From contig JAWLHA010000018.1 of the NCBI GenBank assembly GCA_041690535.1, positions 4,110 through 68,109 on the forward strand: 64,000 nt of DNA. The letters are read 5' to 3'. The position numbers and the translations under genes were made by a program. Of this stretch, positions 57,595-64,000 are shown one piece after another. Numbering within the stretch: the stretch's first letter is position 1; every line of letters begins with the position of its first letter. Below the pieces are notes generated by a model. That model searched no databases. It was not told the DNA's origin and saw nothing but the letters and a program-made list of their open reading frames with translations. The DNA is from JAWLHA01 sp041690535 (GTDB taxonomy: Bacteria; Pseudomonadota; Gammaproteobacteria; Thiohalomonadales; Thiohalomonadaceae).

Positions 57595-58641
57595 ATGAAT
57601 ATCGTACGCGCGCTGATCAATGGCATTCCGCTCCTGCTCCTGGCGGGCGCGGTGTTCGCCGTGGAAGTCAAAGACCTCTACGAGGCCGAGGTGCCGGTGG
57701 TGGACCAAAGCGAGTCGGTGCGCCGGGGGGCTATGGCCGCCGCCCTCAGGGAAGTGCTGGTGAAGGTGAGTGGTCACAGTTCGGCAGAGCAGGATCTGGC
57801 GCTGGATGCCACCGCCGAGGCGGCGCGCGCCGTCCAGCAATACCGTTACCAGCGCTCTTCCAGTGGCTCGCAGAGCAATCTTTCCCTCTGGGTGAGGTTT
57901 GAGCGAGGTGTGGTGGAACAACTGTTGCACGCTCACGGGCTACCGGTGTGGGGCGCCCAAAGGCCGTTGACGCTGGTGTGGTTGGTGGTTGAAGAGGAAG
58001 GGCGGCGTCTGCTGGTGGGGGCCAACGATCAGGGGATGGCGCGCGAAGCCCTGGAGAGGGGGTCGCGGCTGCGGGGACTTCCCATCAACTTCCCCCTGCT
58101 CGATCTGGGGGATCGGGCCAACATTCAGGCAGCGGACGTGTGGGGGGATTTTCGTGAGATCATTCTCGAGGCCTCACGCCGTTATGCTCCGCAGGCGGTG
58201 CTGGTTGGCCGGTTGCACCCCCTCGGCGGGACAACCTGGCAGGTCCGCTGGAGCCTCTATATTGGTGATGAGCAGTTGGCACGGTGGGATGCCCAGGGGC
58301 AGTCGGCTGAGGTTATGCTGTCCGCCGGCATACGCAGCACCGCGGATCACCTGGCGCTTCGCTTTGCACGCCTCACCGATGCCACCGGCGTGGTGACCAT
58401 GAAGGTCACTGATGTGGCAGGCCTGAGCGCCTATCGCCGGGTGATCAACTATCTCACCGCCCTCCACGGGGTGCGGGAGGTGCAGGTCGAGGCGGTAGCC
58501 GCCGACGCCATCACCTTGCGGCTGGTGTTCGATGGGGTCAAAGAGAATATCGAACAGATGCTGCGGCTCGGGGATTCCCTGGTACCCGTGAATGGGGCGG
58601 CTGACAGCTATACAGAGATGACCTATCGGTTGGTGCCGTGA
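57595..58641 (+). CDS. DUF2066 exported protein
   Basis: A 348-residue protein. Residues 1-21 form a signal peptide (IVRALINGIPLLLLAGAVFA). The DUF2066 body has VEVKDLYEAEVPVVDQS, RRGAMAAALREVLVKVSGHS and ERGVVEQLLHAHGLPVWG. The function is unknown. In gammaproteobacteria this gene stands at the head of an operon with a CDP-alcohol phosphatidyltransferase, an AI-2E-type permease and hda, exactly as here. It overlaps the next gene by GTGA. Confidence 0.88.
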   Translation: MNIVRALINGIPLLLLAGAVFAVEVKDLYEAEVPVVDQSESVRRGAMAAALREVLVKVSGHSSAEQDLALDATAEAARAVQQYRYQRSSSGSQSNLSLWVRFERGVVEQLLHAHGLPVWGAQRPLTLVWLVVEEEGRRLLVGANDQGMAREALERGSRLRGLPINFPLLDLGDRANIQAADVWGDFREIILEASRRYAPQAVLVGRLHPLGGTTWQVRWSLYIGDEQLARWDAQGQSAEVMLSAGIRSTADHLALRFARLTDATGVVTMKVTDVAGLSAYRRVINYLTALHGVREVQVEAVAADAITLRLVFDGVKENIEQMLRLGDSLVPVNGAADSYTEMTYRLVP

Positions 58642-59204
58642 ACCTCCGAGGTGTGCCGAACATCATCACCGGGCTTCGCATCGCCTTGGTCGTGCCTCTC
58701 TTCGGGTGCCTTTTCAACCAGCGCTATGGTGAGACGCTGCTGCTGCTCGCTGTGGCAGGGGCCTCCGATGGCGTGGACGGCTACCTGGCCCGACGCAACG
58801 GCTGGACCTCGCGCCTGGGCGCCGTGCTCGATCCGCTTGCCGACAAGGTTCTCATGGTCTCGCTCTACGCCGCGCTGGGTTGGCAGGGACATCTTCCCGC
58901 CTGGCTGGTTGGCCTGGTGATCGGCCGGGACATTGTCATCCTTGCCGGGGCGTTGACCTACTATCTCCTGTTCGGCCGTTACCGAATGGCTCCGACGCTG
59001 ATCAGCAAACTGAACACGGTATTTCAGATTCTCCTGGTGATTATCACCATATTCGCTTTGGCCGAGTTTCCGGTCCCGGGGCCCGTCGTCCAGGCCATGA
59101 TTGCCCTGGTGGCGCTGACCACCGCCTGGAGCGGTTTCAACTACGTGTGGGTATGGAGCCGGCGCGCCCTCGGGAGGCGCAGTGAGGAGATCGGCGGTGA
59201 GTGA
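58638..59204 (+). CDS. CDP-alcohol phosphatidyltransferase family protein
   Basis: A 188-residue inner-membrane enzyme of the family that transfers a phosphatidyl group from CDP-diacylglycerol to an alcohol. The active site reads DGVDGYLARRNG, then GAVLDPLADK, matching DG-x2-AR-x8-G-x3-D-x3-D with spacing. Five to six membrane segments surround it. The alcohol acceptor is not evident; it is a PgsA-like paralogue rather than certain PgsA. The gene starts at a GTG overlapping the DUF2066 stop. Confidence 0.85.
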   Translation: MNLRGVPNIITGLRIALVVPLFGCLFNQRYGETLLLLAVAGASDGVDGYLARRNGWTSRLGAVLDPLADKVLMVSLYAALGWQGHLPAWLVGLVIGRDIVILAGALTYYLLFGRYRMAPTLISKLNTVFQILLVIITIFALAEFPVPGPVVQAMIALVALTTAWSGFNYVWVWSRRALGRRSEEIGGE

Positions 59205-60261
59205 GTCGCAGCGGTGGTTCCTGCTGGTGTCGCTGACCCTGGCGGGAGTGTTGGCCTATGTGCTGGCTCCGGTACTCACCCCCTTTCTCATCGGGGCGAC
59301 GCTCGCCTACATTGGTGATCCCCTGGTGGATCGATTGGAGGCGCGGCGGCTGAACCGGACGGGGGCGGTGGTCCTGGTTTTTCTCATCCTGACCCTGGTC
59401 GGTCTGGTGTTGCTGGTGGGGCTGGTGCCGATGCTGCATCGCCAGATCCTTCTCCTGGCGGCCAAGCTGCCGGCCTATGCCGAGTGGCTCCAGACCCACG
59501 GGTTACCCGCCTTTGCCGCCTGGATCGGCATGGACGTTGCCAGTTTCGATCCCGGAGCCCTGCGAACCTATGCCGGGGAGGCGGGTGCGATGGCAGCCAA
59601 GTTCCTCGGTGCCATCACCCGTTCGGGCCTGACCATCATGGGGTGGCTGGCCAACGTGGTGCTGGTTCCGGTGGTCACTTTCTACCTCCTGCGCGACTGG
59701 GACCTGATCGTGGAGCGGGTGCGTGAATTATTGCCACGCCGGCTGGAGCCCACCGTGGTTCGTCTGGCCCGCGACTCCGACGAGGTGCTGGGTTCCTTTC
59801 TTCGGGGGCAGCTTCTGGTGATGCTTGCGCTTGGGGTCATCTACACGACGGGTTTGTGGGTGGTCGGGTTGGAGCTGGCCTTGCTCATCGGCATGGTTGC
59901 CGGAGCGGTGAGCTTTGTCCCCTATTTGGGGTTCGTGGTGGGGATTGTGGCGGCAGGAGTCGCTGCGCTGATGCAGTTTCACGAGCCGGTTTATCTGCTT
60001 TACGTCATGGCCGTATTCGGTGTGGGACAGGCGATCGAAGGGATGTTGTTGACCCCGCTGCTGGTCGGTGATCGCATCGGGCTGCATCCGGTCGCGGTGA
60101 TCTTTGCTGTCCTGGCGGGCGGCCAGCTGTTCGGATTTTTCGGGGTCCTACTGGCACTGCCGGTTGCCGCCGTGGCCATGGTGCTGCTGCGCTTCACCCA
60201 CGATCGCTATATCAACAGTGCACTTTATGCGCACCCGGAACGGGAGGTTGACCCCCTCTGA
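59197..60261 (+). CDS. perM: AI-2E/PerM family membrane protein
   Basis: A 354-residue inner-membrane protein with about seven membrane segments in the AI-2E exporter layout: four N-terminal segments with a periplasmic helical insert (about 95-160), then PYLGFVVGIVAAGVAAL and the family signature LVGDRIGLHPVAVIFAVLAG. PerM-like proteins are linked to transport or stress tolerance, with no agreed substrate. GTG 59197 has GGAG upstream and overlaps the previous stop; GTG 59182 is an alternative. It overlaps hda (TGATG). Confidence 0.85.
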   Translation: MSESQRWFLLVSLTLAGVLAYVLAPVLTPFLIGATLAYIGDPLVDRLEARRLNRTGAVVLVFLILTLVGLVLLVGLVPMLHRQILLLAAKLPAYAEWLQTHGLPAFAAWIGMDVASFDPGALRTYAGEAGAMAAKFLGAITRSGLTIMGWLANVVLVPVVTFYLLRDWDLIVERVRELLPRRLEPTVVRLARDSDEVLGSFLRGQLLVMLALGVIYTTGLWVVGLELALLIGMVAGAVSFVPYLGFVVGIVAAGVAALMQFHEPVYLLYVMAVFGVGQAIEGMLLTPLLVGDRIGLHPVAVIFAVLAGGQLFGFFGVLLALPVAAVAMVLLRFTHDRYINSALYAHPEREVDPL

Positions 60262-60941
60262 TGGGCATTCAGCTTCCGCTGCACATCACCCTTCGTGATA
60301 GTGCCACTTTCGACAACTTCTATCCCGGCCCCAATGGGCAGCTGCTCCACGCGCTGCAGCAGGGGTTTGAACCCTTCATCTTTGTCTGGGGTGGATCGGG
60401 AAGCGGCAAGACGCACCTCTTGCAGGCGGTCTGCCACGGGGTCACCGAAGGTGGTGGTTCCGCCGTTTACCTGCCGCTTTCCGAGCTGGTGGAAATGTCT
60501 CCGGAGGTCTTTGAGGGCATGGAGCATTTCGATCTGCTGGCCGTGGACGATGTCCAGGCCCTGGCGGGTCGGGCCGAATGGGAAGTGGCGCTGTTTCACC
60601 TCTACAATCGTGTGCGCGATGCAGGGGGGCGGATGACCATCGTGGGGAATTCGGCACCGGCCGCGGTCGGGATTGAGTTGCCGGACCTCATCTCCCGCCT
60701 GACCTGGGGGCCCGTTTTCCAAATGCAGCCGTTGAATGACGAAGAGAAGACCGCCGCCCTGCAGATGCGTGCCCGTCGCCGCGGACTGGAGTTATCTGAT
60801 GAGGTTGCCGCCTACCTGCTGAAGCGCCACGCCCGCGACCTTCACGCGCTTTTCGAGCTGCTCGAACGGCTCGACCGGGCCTCCTTGGCAGCTCAGCGGC
60901 GCCTTACCGTGCCCTTCGTCCGTGAGGTGCTCAAAAACTAG
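60261..60941 (+). CDS. hda: DnaA inactivator Hda
   Basis: Hda works with the DNA-loaded sliding clamp to trigger ATP hydrolysis on DnaA and prevent re-initiation. The 226-residue AAA+ protein has the clamp-binding motif QLPL at residues 4-7, Walker A GGSGSGKTHLL, Walker B LLAVDDVQAL and the sensor/arginine region LISRLTWGPVFQM. It lacks DnaA's DNA-binding domain, and its length matches Hda. It is the last gene of the DUF2066 operon. Confidence 0.94.
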   Translation: MGIQLPLHITLRDSATFDNFYPGPNGQLLHALQQGFEPFIFVWGGSGSGKTHLLQAVCHGVTEGGGSAVYLPLSELVEMSPEVFEGMEHFDLLAVDDVQALAGRAEWEVALFHLYNRVRDAGGRMTIVGNSAPAAVGIELPDLISRLTWGPVFQMQPLNDEEKTAALQMRARRRGLELSDEVAAYLLKRHARDLHALFELLERLDRASLAAQRRLTVPFVREVLKN

Positions 60942-60985
60942 CTTGCCGGCAGACGTGCCCAGGCTGAAGGCGCCTGCCGAGTCGT

Positions 60986-61360
60986 TCAGCCTCCCCGCTG
61001 TTTCGCCTCGCGCAGTTCACGGCCGCGGAGCCGCGCGAAGAAGATGGCCCCGAAGTAGAGCATGAGGCTGAAGAGGATCTCGAGCATGGCCCATGGGCGG
61101 TCCTCCGCGTTACTGTATGCCTCGATGGTCCCGTGGATGAAATAGAGCAACACCAGAAAGCTGGTCCAGGCGAAGGTGTAGGGGCGCCCGTGCAGGAGCC
61201 CCCGGAGCGGTACCAGCAATGGCCCGGCCGCCACAAGCACCACCAGGGAAATGGGAAAGTGCTGAGGGGGTGAGAGCCAGGTGTTCCAGAGCAGAATGAG
61301 CCCCAGCAAGCCGAAGTATCCGGTCATGGCCACCAGATAGGCGATGCGGACCCGGGTCAT
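60986..61360 (-). CDS. DUF2069 membrane protein
   Basis: A 124-residue protein with four membrane segments. FISLVVLVAAGPLLVPLRGLL-like and YFIHGTIEAYSNAEDRPWAM fit DUF2069, a family of unknown function usually encoded with wrbA and arsC next to hda, as here. It overlaps wrbA (ATGA). Confidence 0.88.
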   Translation of the reverse strand: MTRVRIAYLVAMTGYFGLLGLILLWNTWLSPPQHFPISLVVLVAAGPLLVPLRGLLHGRPYTFAWTSFLVLLYFIHGTIEAYSNAEDRPWAMLEILFSLMLYFGAIFFARLRGRELREAKQRGG

Positions 61361-61974
61361 GACTTCGCCCTGATCATGCCGCCGGAGAGCAGGGCCCTGG
61401 CGGTACCGGCCAGCCGCTTGCCTTGGGCGAGACAGAGCCGCCGCTCCCCCTCGGTCAGCCTGCGATCATTGCCCGATCCGGCAAAGTGGCTGGCCCCGTA
61501 GGGCGTTCCCCCCGCCTCGGTGTGCAGCAAGTCCTGCTCGCTGTATGGCAGCCCCACCATCACCATCCCGTGGTGAAGCAGCGGCAGCATCATCGAGACC
61601 AGGGTACTCTCCTGCCCCCCGTGGAGGCTGGAGGTGGAGGTGAAGACCGTGGCCGGCTTGCCGATGAGTACTCCGGAGAGCCAGAGCGGGCTGGTGCTGT
61701 CAATGAAGTACTTCAGTGGCGCAGCCATGTTGCCGAACCGGGTGGGGCTGCCCAGGGCAAGACCCACGCACTCTTTGAGATCCGCGAGGGTCACATAGGG
61801 CGCGCCCTCATCGGGGATGCTGTCGGCCACCGCCTCGCACACTGTGGAGACCTCCGGAACGGTGCGAATTCGAGCCTCCATTCCCTCCACTTCCTCGATA
61901 CCACGCGCCACCAGCCGCGCCATCTCCGCTGTGGCCCCATGCCGACTGTAATAGAGGACGAGAATGTCACTCAT
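61357..61974 (-). CDS. wrbA: NAD(P)H:quinone oxidoreductase, WrbA type
   Basis: A 205-residue flavodoxin-like enzyme that reduces quinones by two electrons. FMN-binding motifs are YYSRHGATAEMARLVA, GSPTRFGNMAAPLKYF and FTSTSSLHGGQES. Length matches WrbA. It overlaps both neighbours (arsC upstream, DUF2069 downstream), forming a three-gene unit convergent with hda. Confidence 0.93.
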   Translation of the reverse strand: MSDILVLYYSRHGATAEMARLVARGIEEVEGMEARIRTVPEVSTVCEAVADSIPDEGAPYVTLADLKECVGLALGSPTRFGNMAAPLKYFIDSTSPLWLSGVLIGKPATVFTSTSSLHGGQESTLVSMMLPLLHHGMVMVGLPYSEQDLLHTEAGGTPYGASHFAGSGNDRRLTEGERRLCLAQGKRLAGTARALLSGGMIRAKS

Positions 61975-62315
61975 AGCAGCCCCCGCACCGTCTCTGGAGG
62001 GCGCCCGATGGCGGCTTTGCCGTTGTGGACGACGATCGGGCGCTCGATGAGGATCGGGTTTGCCAGCATCGCCTCGATGAGGGCGTCCCGGCTCAATCCC
62101 TCGTCATCCAGCCTCAACTCCTTATAGAGGGGCTCTTTGGCGCGCATCAGCGCCCGCGGCTCGAGCCCGAGGAGATTGAGAAGCTGCACCAACCTCTCCC
62201 GGCTGGGAGGGGTCTTGAGGTACTCGACAATCGTTGGAGTGACGCCTTCATCGTGTAGTAGCTGAAGTGTCTCCCGGGACTTGCTGCAGCGGGGGTTGTG
62301 ATAGATTGTTGTCAT
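61971..62315 (-). CDS. arsC: ArsC-family arsenate reductase-like protein (YfgD type)
   Basis: A 114-residue thioredoxin-fold protein with the glutaredoxin-coupled ArsC active site HNPRCSKSRETLQLL (Cys10) and NPILIERPIVV near the C terminus. The location next to hda and wrbA matches E. coli yfgD rather than an ars resistance operon, so true arsenate reduction is uncertain. It overlaps wrbA (ATGA). Confidence 0.9.
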   Translation of the reverse strand: MTTIYHNPRCSKSRETLQLLHDEGVTPTIVEYLKTPPSRERLVQLLNLLGLEPRALMRAKEPLYKELRLDDEGLSRDALIEAMLANPILIERPIVVHNGKAAIGRPPETVRGLL

Positions 62316-62511
62316 AGGAAAGCTGACATCTCGGCTGGAGGAGGGGCATTTTAGCCCGTAACTTCAATAGGCTGTCCACCGCGGCGCCGGGTGGCTGCAC
62401 TGGCAGACCCGTCGGCGCCGGCCGTCATCTTGACACTTGGAAGGGTGGGTGTTAGGTTTAAATTTCTTTAATAAACAAGGCGATGGTGTGATCGCAGGTA
62501 GAACAGCCAGA

Positions 62512-62823
62512 ATGCAGACCGCGCGTCCGTTCGCCATCAAACGCTTCATTTCTCTTTTTGCGATTCTCCTGCTGGTTGCCGGTTGCGCCGTTGCACCCCC
62601 GGTGCAGGAGATGAGCGACGCCCGCCAGGCGATCAGTGCCGCTCGCGAGGCGGAGGCGACCCGTTATGCGCCCGAGCTCCTGCGCGAAGCCGAACACTAT
62701 CTGGATATGGCGGAAAAGGAACTCGCGTCGGGCCACTACATCGATGCGCGTACGTCCGCGCTGGTGGCCAAGGAAGAGGCCATGCGCGCCCGCGACGAGG
62801 CGGTTGCCGCGAGTGCGCGGTAA
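62512..62823 (+). CDS. DUF4398 lipoprotein
   Basis: A 103-residue lipoprotein. The signal peptide ends with the lipobox LVAGC (Cys about 24), followed by a charged helical hairpin with DARQAISAAREAEATRYAPE and KELASGHYIDARTSALVAKE, the DUF4398 pattern. The function is unknown. It lies just upstream of a second lipoprotein with a related repeat and a LysM domain, so the pair probably work together in the envelope. ATG 62512 gives the proper signal. Confidence 0.82.
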   Translation: MQTARPFAIKRFISLFAILLLVAGCAVAPPVQEMSDARQAISAAREAEATRYAPELLREAEHYLDMAEKELASGHYIDARTSALVAKEEAMRARDEAVAASAR

Positions 62824-62991
62824 TGCCCGCTGCCCGCTGACATGGTGCTAACCCTTTAAGTACATTGAGAAATCTGTCACGTCCCGTGAGGACTTTTTCC
62901 TTGACAGATTTTTGCCGCGGGTGCTACGGTTTCGTCCACATGCACGGCTATGGCTAGCCACCGAATTCCATACTTTTGGAGTTACAAGAAA

Positions 62992-63777
62992 ATGAGAATA
63001 ATCAAAGCATTGAAGCACTCGGCATTGATGGCGCTGGTTCTTAGCCTTGCGGTCGGGTGCGCGACCGCCCCCACGCAGGAGCAGCAGGCAGCGCAGGAAC
63101 TGATTGCGCAGACCGAGATTGCCATTCAGGAGGCGCAGGCCGGCGGATACATGCACCCGGAAGCGGCAAATTTGCTCGCCCAGGCCCGGGAGGCACTTGA
63201 GGCGGGGGATGAGGCATTGGCCATTGAGCTGGCCAACAAGGCCCAGCAGTATCTGGCTGCACAGAAGGCCATCCTTGAAGCACGTGAGGCATTGCGCCAG
63301 GCGCAGGAGCAGGGGGCGGCGTGGCGCGACACCGAGGAGCTGATCAACCAGGCGGAAGCGGCCTTGCAACGGGGCGACACCGCAGCGGCCATTCAGTTGG
63401 CCAACCAGGCGCGCCGCCAGGCCGAAACCGCAATCCTGCAAGCGCAGCGCGAGCAGCAGCCGGTCGAAGTGGAGCAGCCGCGTGCCGCCGCACCAGTTGC
63501 CGATCAGTATACGGTGATGCGGGGTGATAACCTCTGGAATATCTCCGCCAAGGACCGCATCTACGGCAATCCCTATCAGTGGCCGTTGATTTACCGGGCC
63601 AACGCCGGGCGGATCAACGATCCCGACCTCATCTATCCCGGCCAGGTGTTCGACATCCCCCGCGACCTGAGTACGGGGGAGATCGAAGCGGCGGTTCGCC
63701 ACGCCAGGAACCGCGGTGCTTGGTCTTTGGGGGTGGTTGAAGAATCTGACCAGGCCTACCTTCGCCAGTCACGGTAA
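62992..63777 (+). CDS. LysM-domain lipoprotein with DUF4398-like helical repeats
   Basis: A 261-residue lipoprotein with lipobox LAVGC (about residue 21). Residues about 25-150 are Ala/Gln/Glu-rich helices in repeated patterns such as AREALEAGDEALAIELANKA and AEAALQRGDTAAAIQLANQA. Residues about 170-220 form a LysM domain (YTVMRGDNLWNISAKDRIYG) that should bind peptidoglycan, followed by a short tail. ATG 62992 has GGAG upstream; an ATG 42 bp earlier would spoil the signal. A strong terminator follows. Confidence 0.85.
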   Translation: MRIIKALKHSALMALVLSLAVGCATAPTQEQQAAQELIAQTEIAIQEAQAGGYMHPEAANLLAQAREALEAGDEALAIELANKAQQYLAAQKAILEAREALRQAQEQGAAWRDTEELINQAEAALQRGDTAAAIQLANQARRQAETAILQAQREQQPVEVEQPRAAAPVADQYTVMRGDNLWNISAKDRIYGNPYQWPLIYRANAGRINDPDLIYPGQVFDIPRDLSTGEIEAAVRHARNRGAWSLGVVEESDQAYLRQSR

Positions 63778-63790
63778 TCGACACACCCTT

Positions 63791-63821
63791 GGAAGAAGGG
63801 GCCCCTTGGGCCCCTTCTTCC
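63791..63821 (+). terminator. terminator after the LysM gene
   Basis: A perfect 14-bp stem (GGAAGAAGGGGCCC with GGGCCCCTTCTTCC) and 3-nt loop, 13 bp past the stop. Confidence 0.8.
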
Positions 63822-63892
63822 ATTTCCGCTCCTCCCCCATCTACTCCTTCGTGGCGTCGAGGCGTGCGTGTCGATTCGACATGGGGCTTTCC

Positions 63893-64000
63893 CAGGGTGA
63901 CCGTATACTTACCCAAGAGCGATGTAAGTCCTTGAAAGCAGGTCGTCGGCCGCATGGACGCGGCCGTCGAGCGTACAGGGATGTATTCACAGCGTACCTG
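63893..64000. mobile_element. CAGGG-ended MITE, copy 11 (cut by window end)
   Basis: It begins CAGGGTGACCGTATAC, slightly diverged, then continues in reverse orientation through the left arm and centre to ACCTG at the window edge. The order of parts matches the 166-bp class, so it should end near 64058. The left flank is GGGGCTTTCC; the right flank cannot be seen. Confidence 0.88.

Noticed and set aside
61971..62315. An arsenic-resistance operon
   Set aside because: Only an ArsC-like gene is present, in the conserved hda-wrbA neighbourhood, with no arsR or arsB; it is more like yfgD.

Overview
The window reads as chromosomal DNA of a GC-rich gammaproteobacterium. Diagnostic gene orders are lolB-ispE-tRNA-Gln-prs-rplY-pth-ychF, rsxABCDGE-nth, and purNM next to DUF2066, a CDP-alcohol phosphotransferase, an AI-2E/PerM permease and hda. 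A predicted sulfur-globule envelope protein (11159-11578, minus strand) hints at a sulfur oxidiser, possibly Chromatiales or Ectothiorhodospiraceae-like; this is an inference from gene content only.

Layout. 1-6829: housekeeping genes for outer-membrane lipoprotein delivery, isoprenoid and PRPP synthesis, and translation. 6830-14553: tRNA-Met, a HipA/YjjJ-type kinase, a peptidoglycan-binding protein, an NsrR-like regulator, a DUF883 protein, the sulfur-globule-like protein and an ABC-2 exporter. 14639-25444: a surface-polysaccharide and PEP-CTERM locus holding galE, two AMP-forming ligases (one matching the exosortase-A-associated type), a glmS copy, a DegT-type aminotransferase, a family 2 glycosyltransferase and a PEP-CTERM protein. 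The PEP-CTERM gene lies behind a near-perfect sigma-54 promoter. 25563-32615: a beta-barrel protein, motY, argG, a GGDEF/EAL protein, a broken gloA remnant and a DUF1841 gene. 32851-39557: the Rnf/Rsx electron-transport operon followed by nth. 39713-45496: a DUF4870 protein, metG, mrp/apbC and dcd. 46403-53881: a DUF3108 protein divergent from a tightly overlapping envelope operon (GT-C transferase, PAP2 phosphatase, UPF0104-type flippase, GT9 transferase), then a second GGDEF/EAL protein. 53957-63777: small regulators, purM-purN, the DUF2066-to-hda operon, DUF2069-wrbA-arsC, and two small lipoproteins.

The most striking content is between genes. Eleven copies of one inverted-repeat element with CAGGG ends lie across the 64 kb. 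Five of them, plus a 51-bp derivative, are flanked by perfect 10-bp direct repeats, so they are transposition products (MITEs). The copies fall into modular size classes of about 51, 75, 166, 216 and 258-267 bp. They sit directly at gene ends, in divergent promoter regions and inside the rsx-nth unit, and one supplies the stop codon of a regulator gene. Three other MITE types are also present: an 8-bp-duplication type at 8883-9097, a CTAG-flanked type at 12160-12342 and 44469-44612, and an IS5-like type at 33565-33674. No transposase gene is visible, so any mobilising enzyme must be encoded elsewhere.
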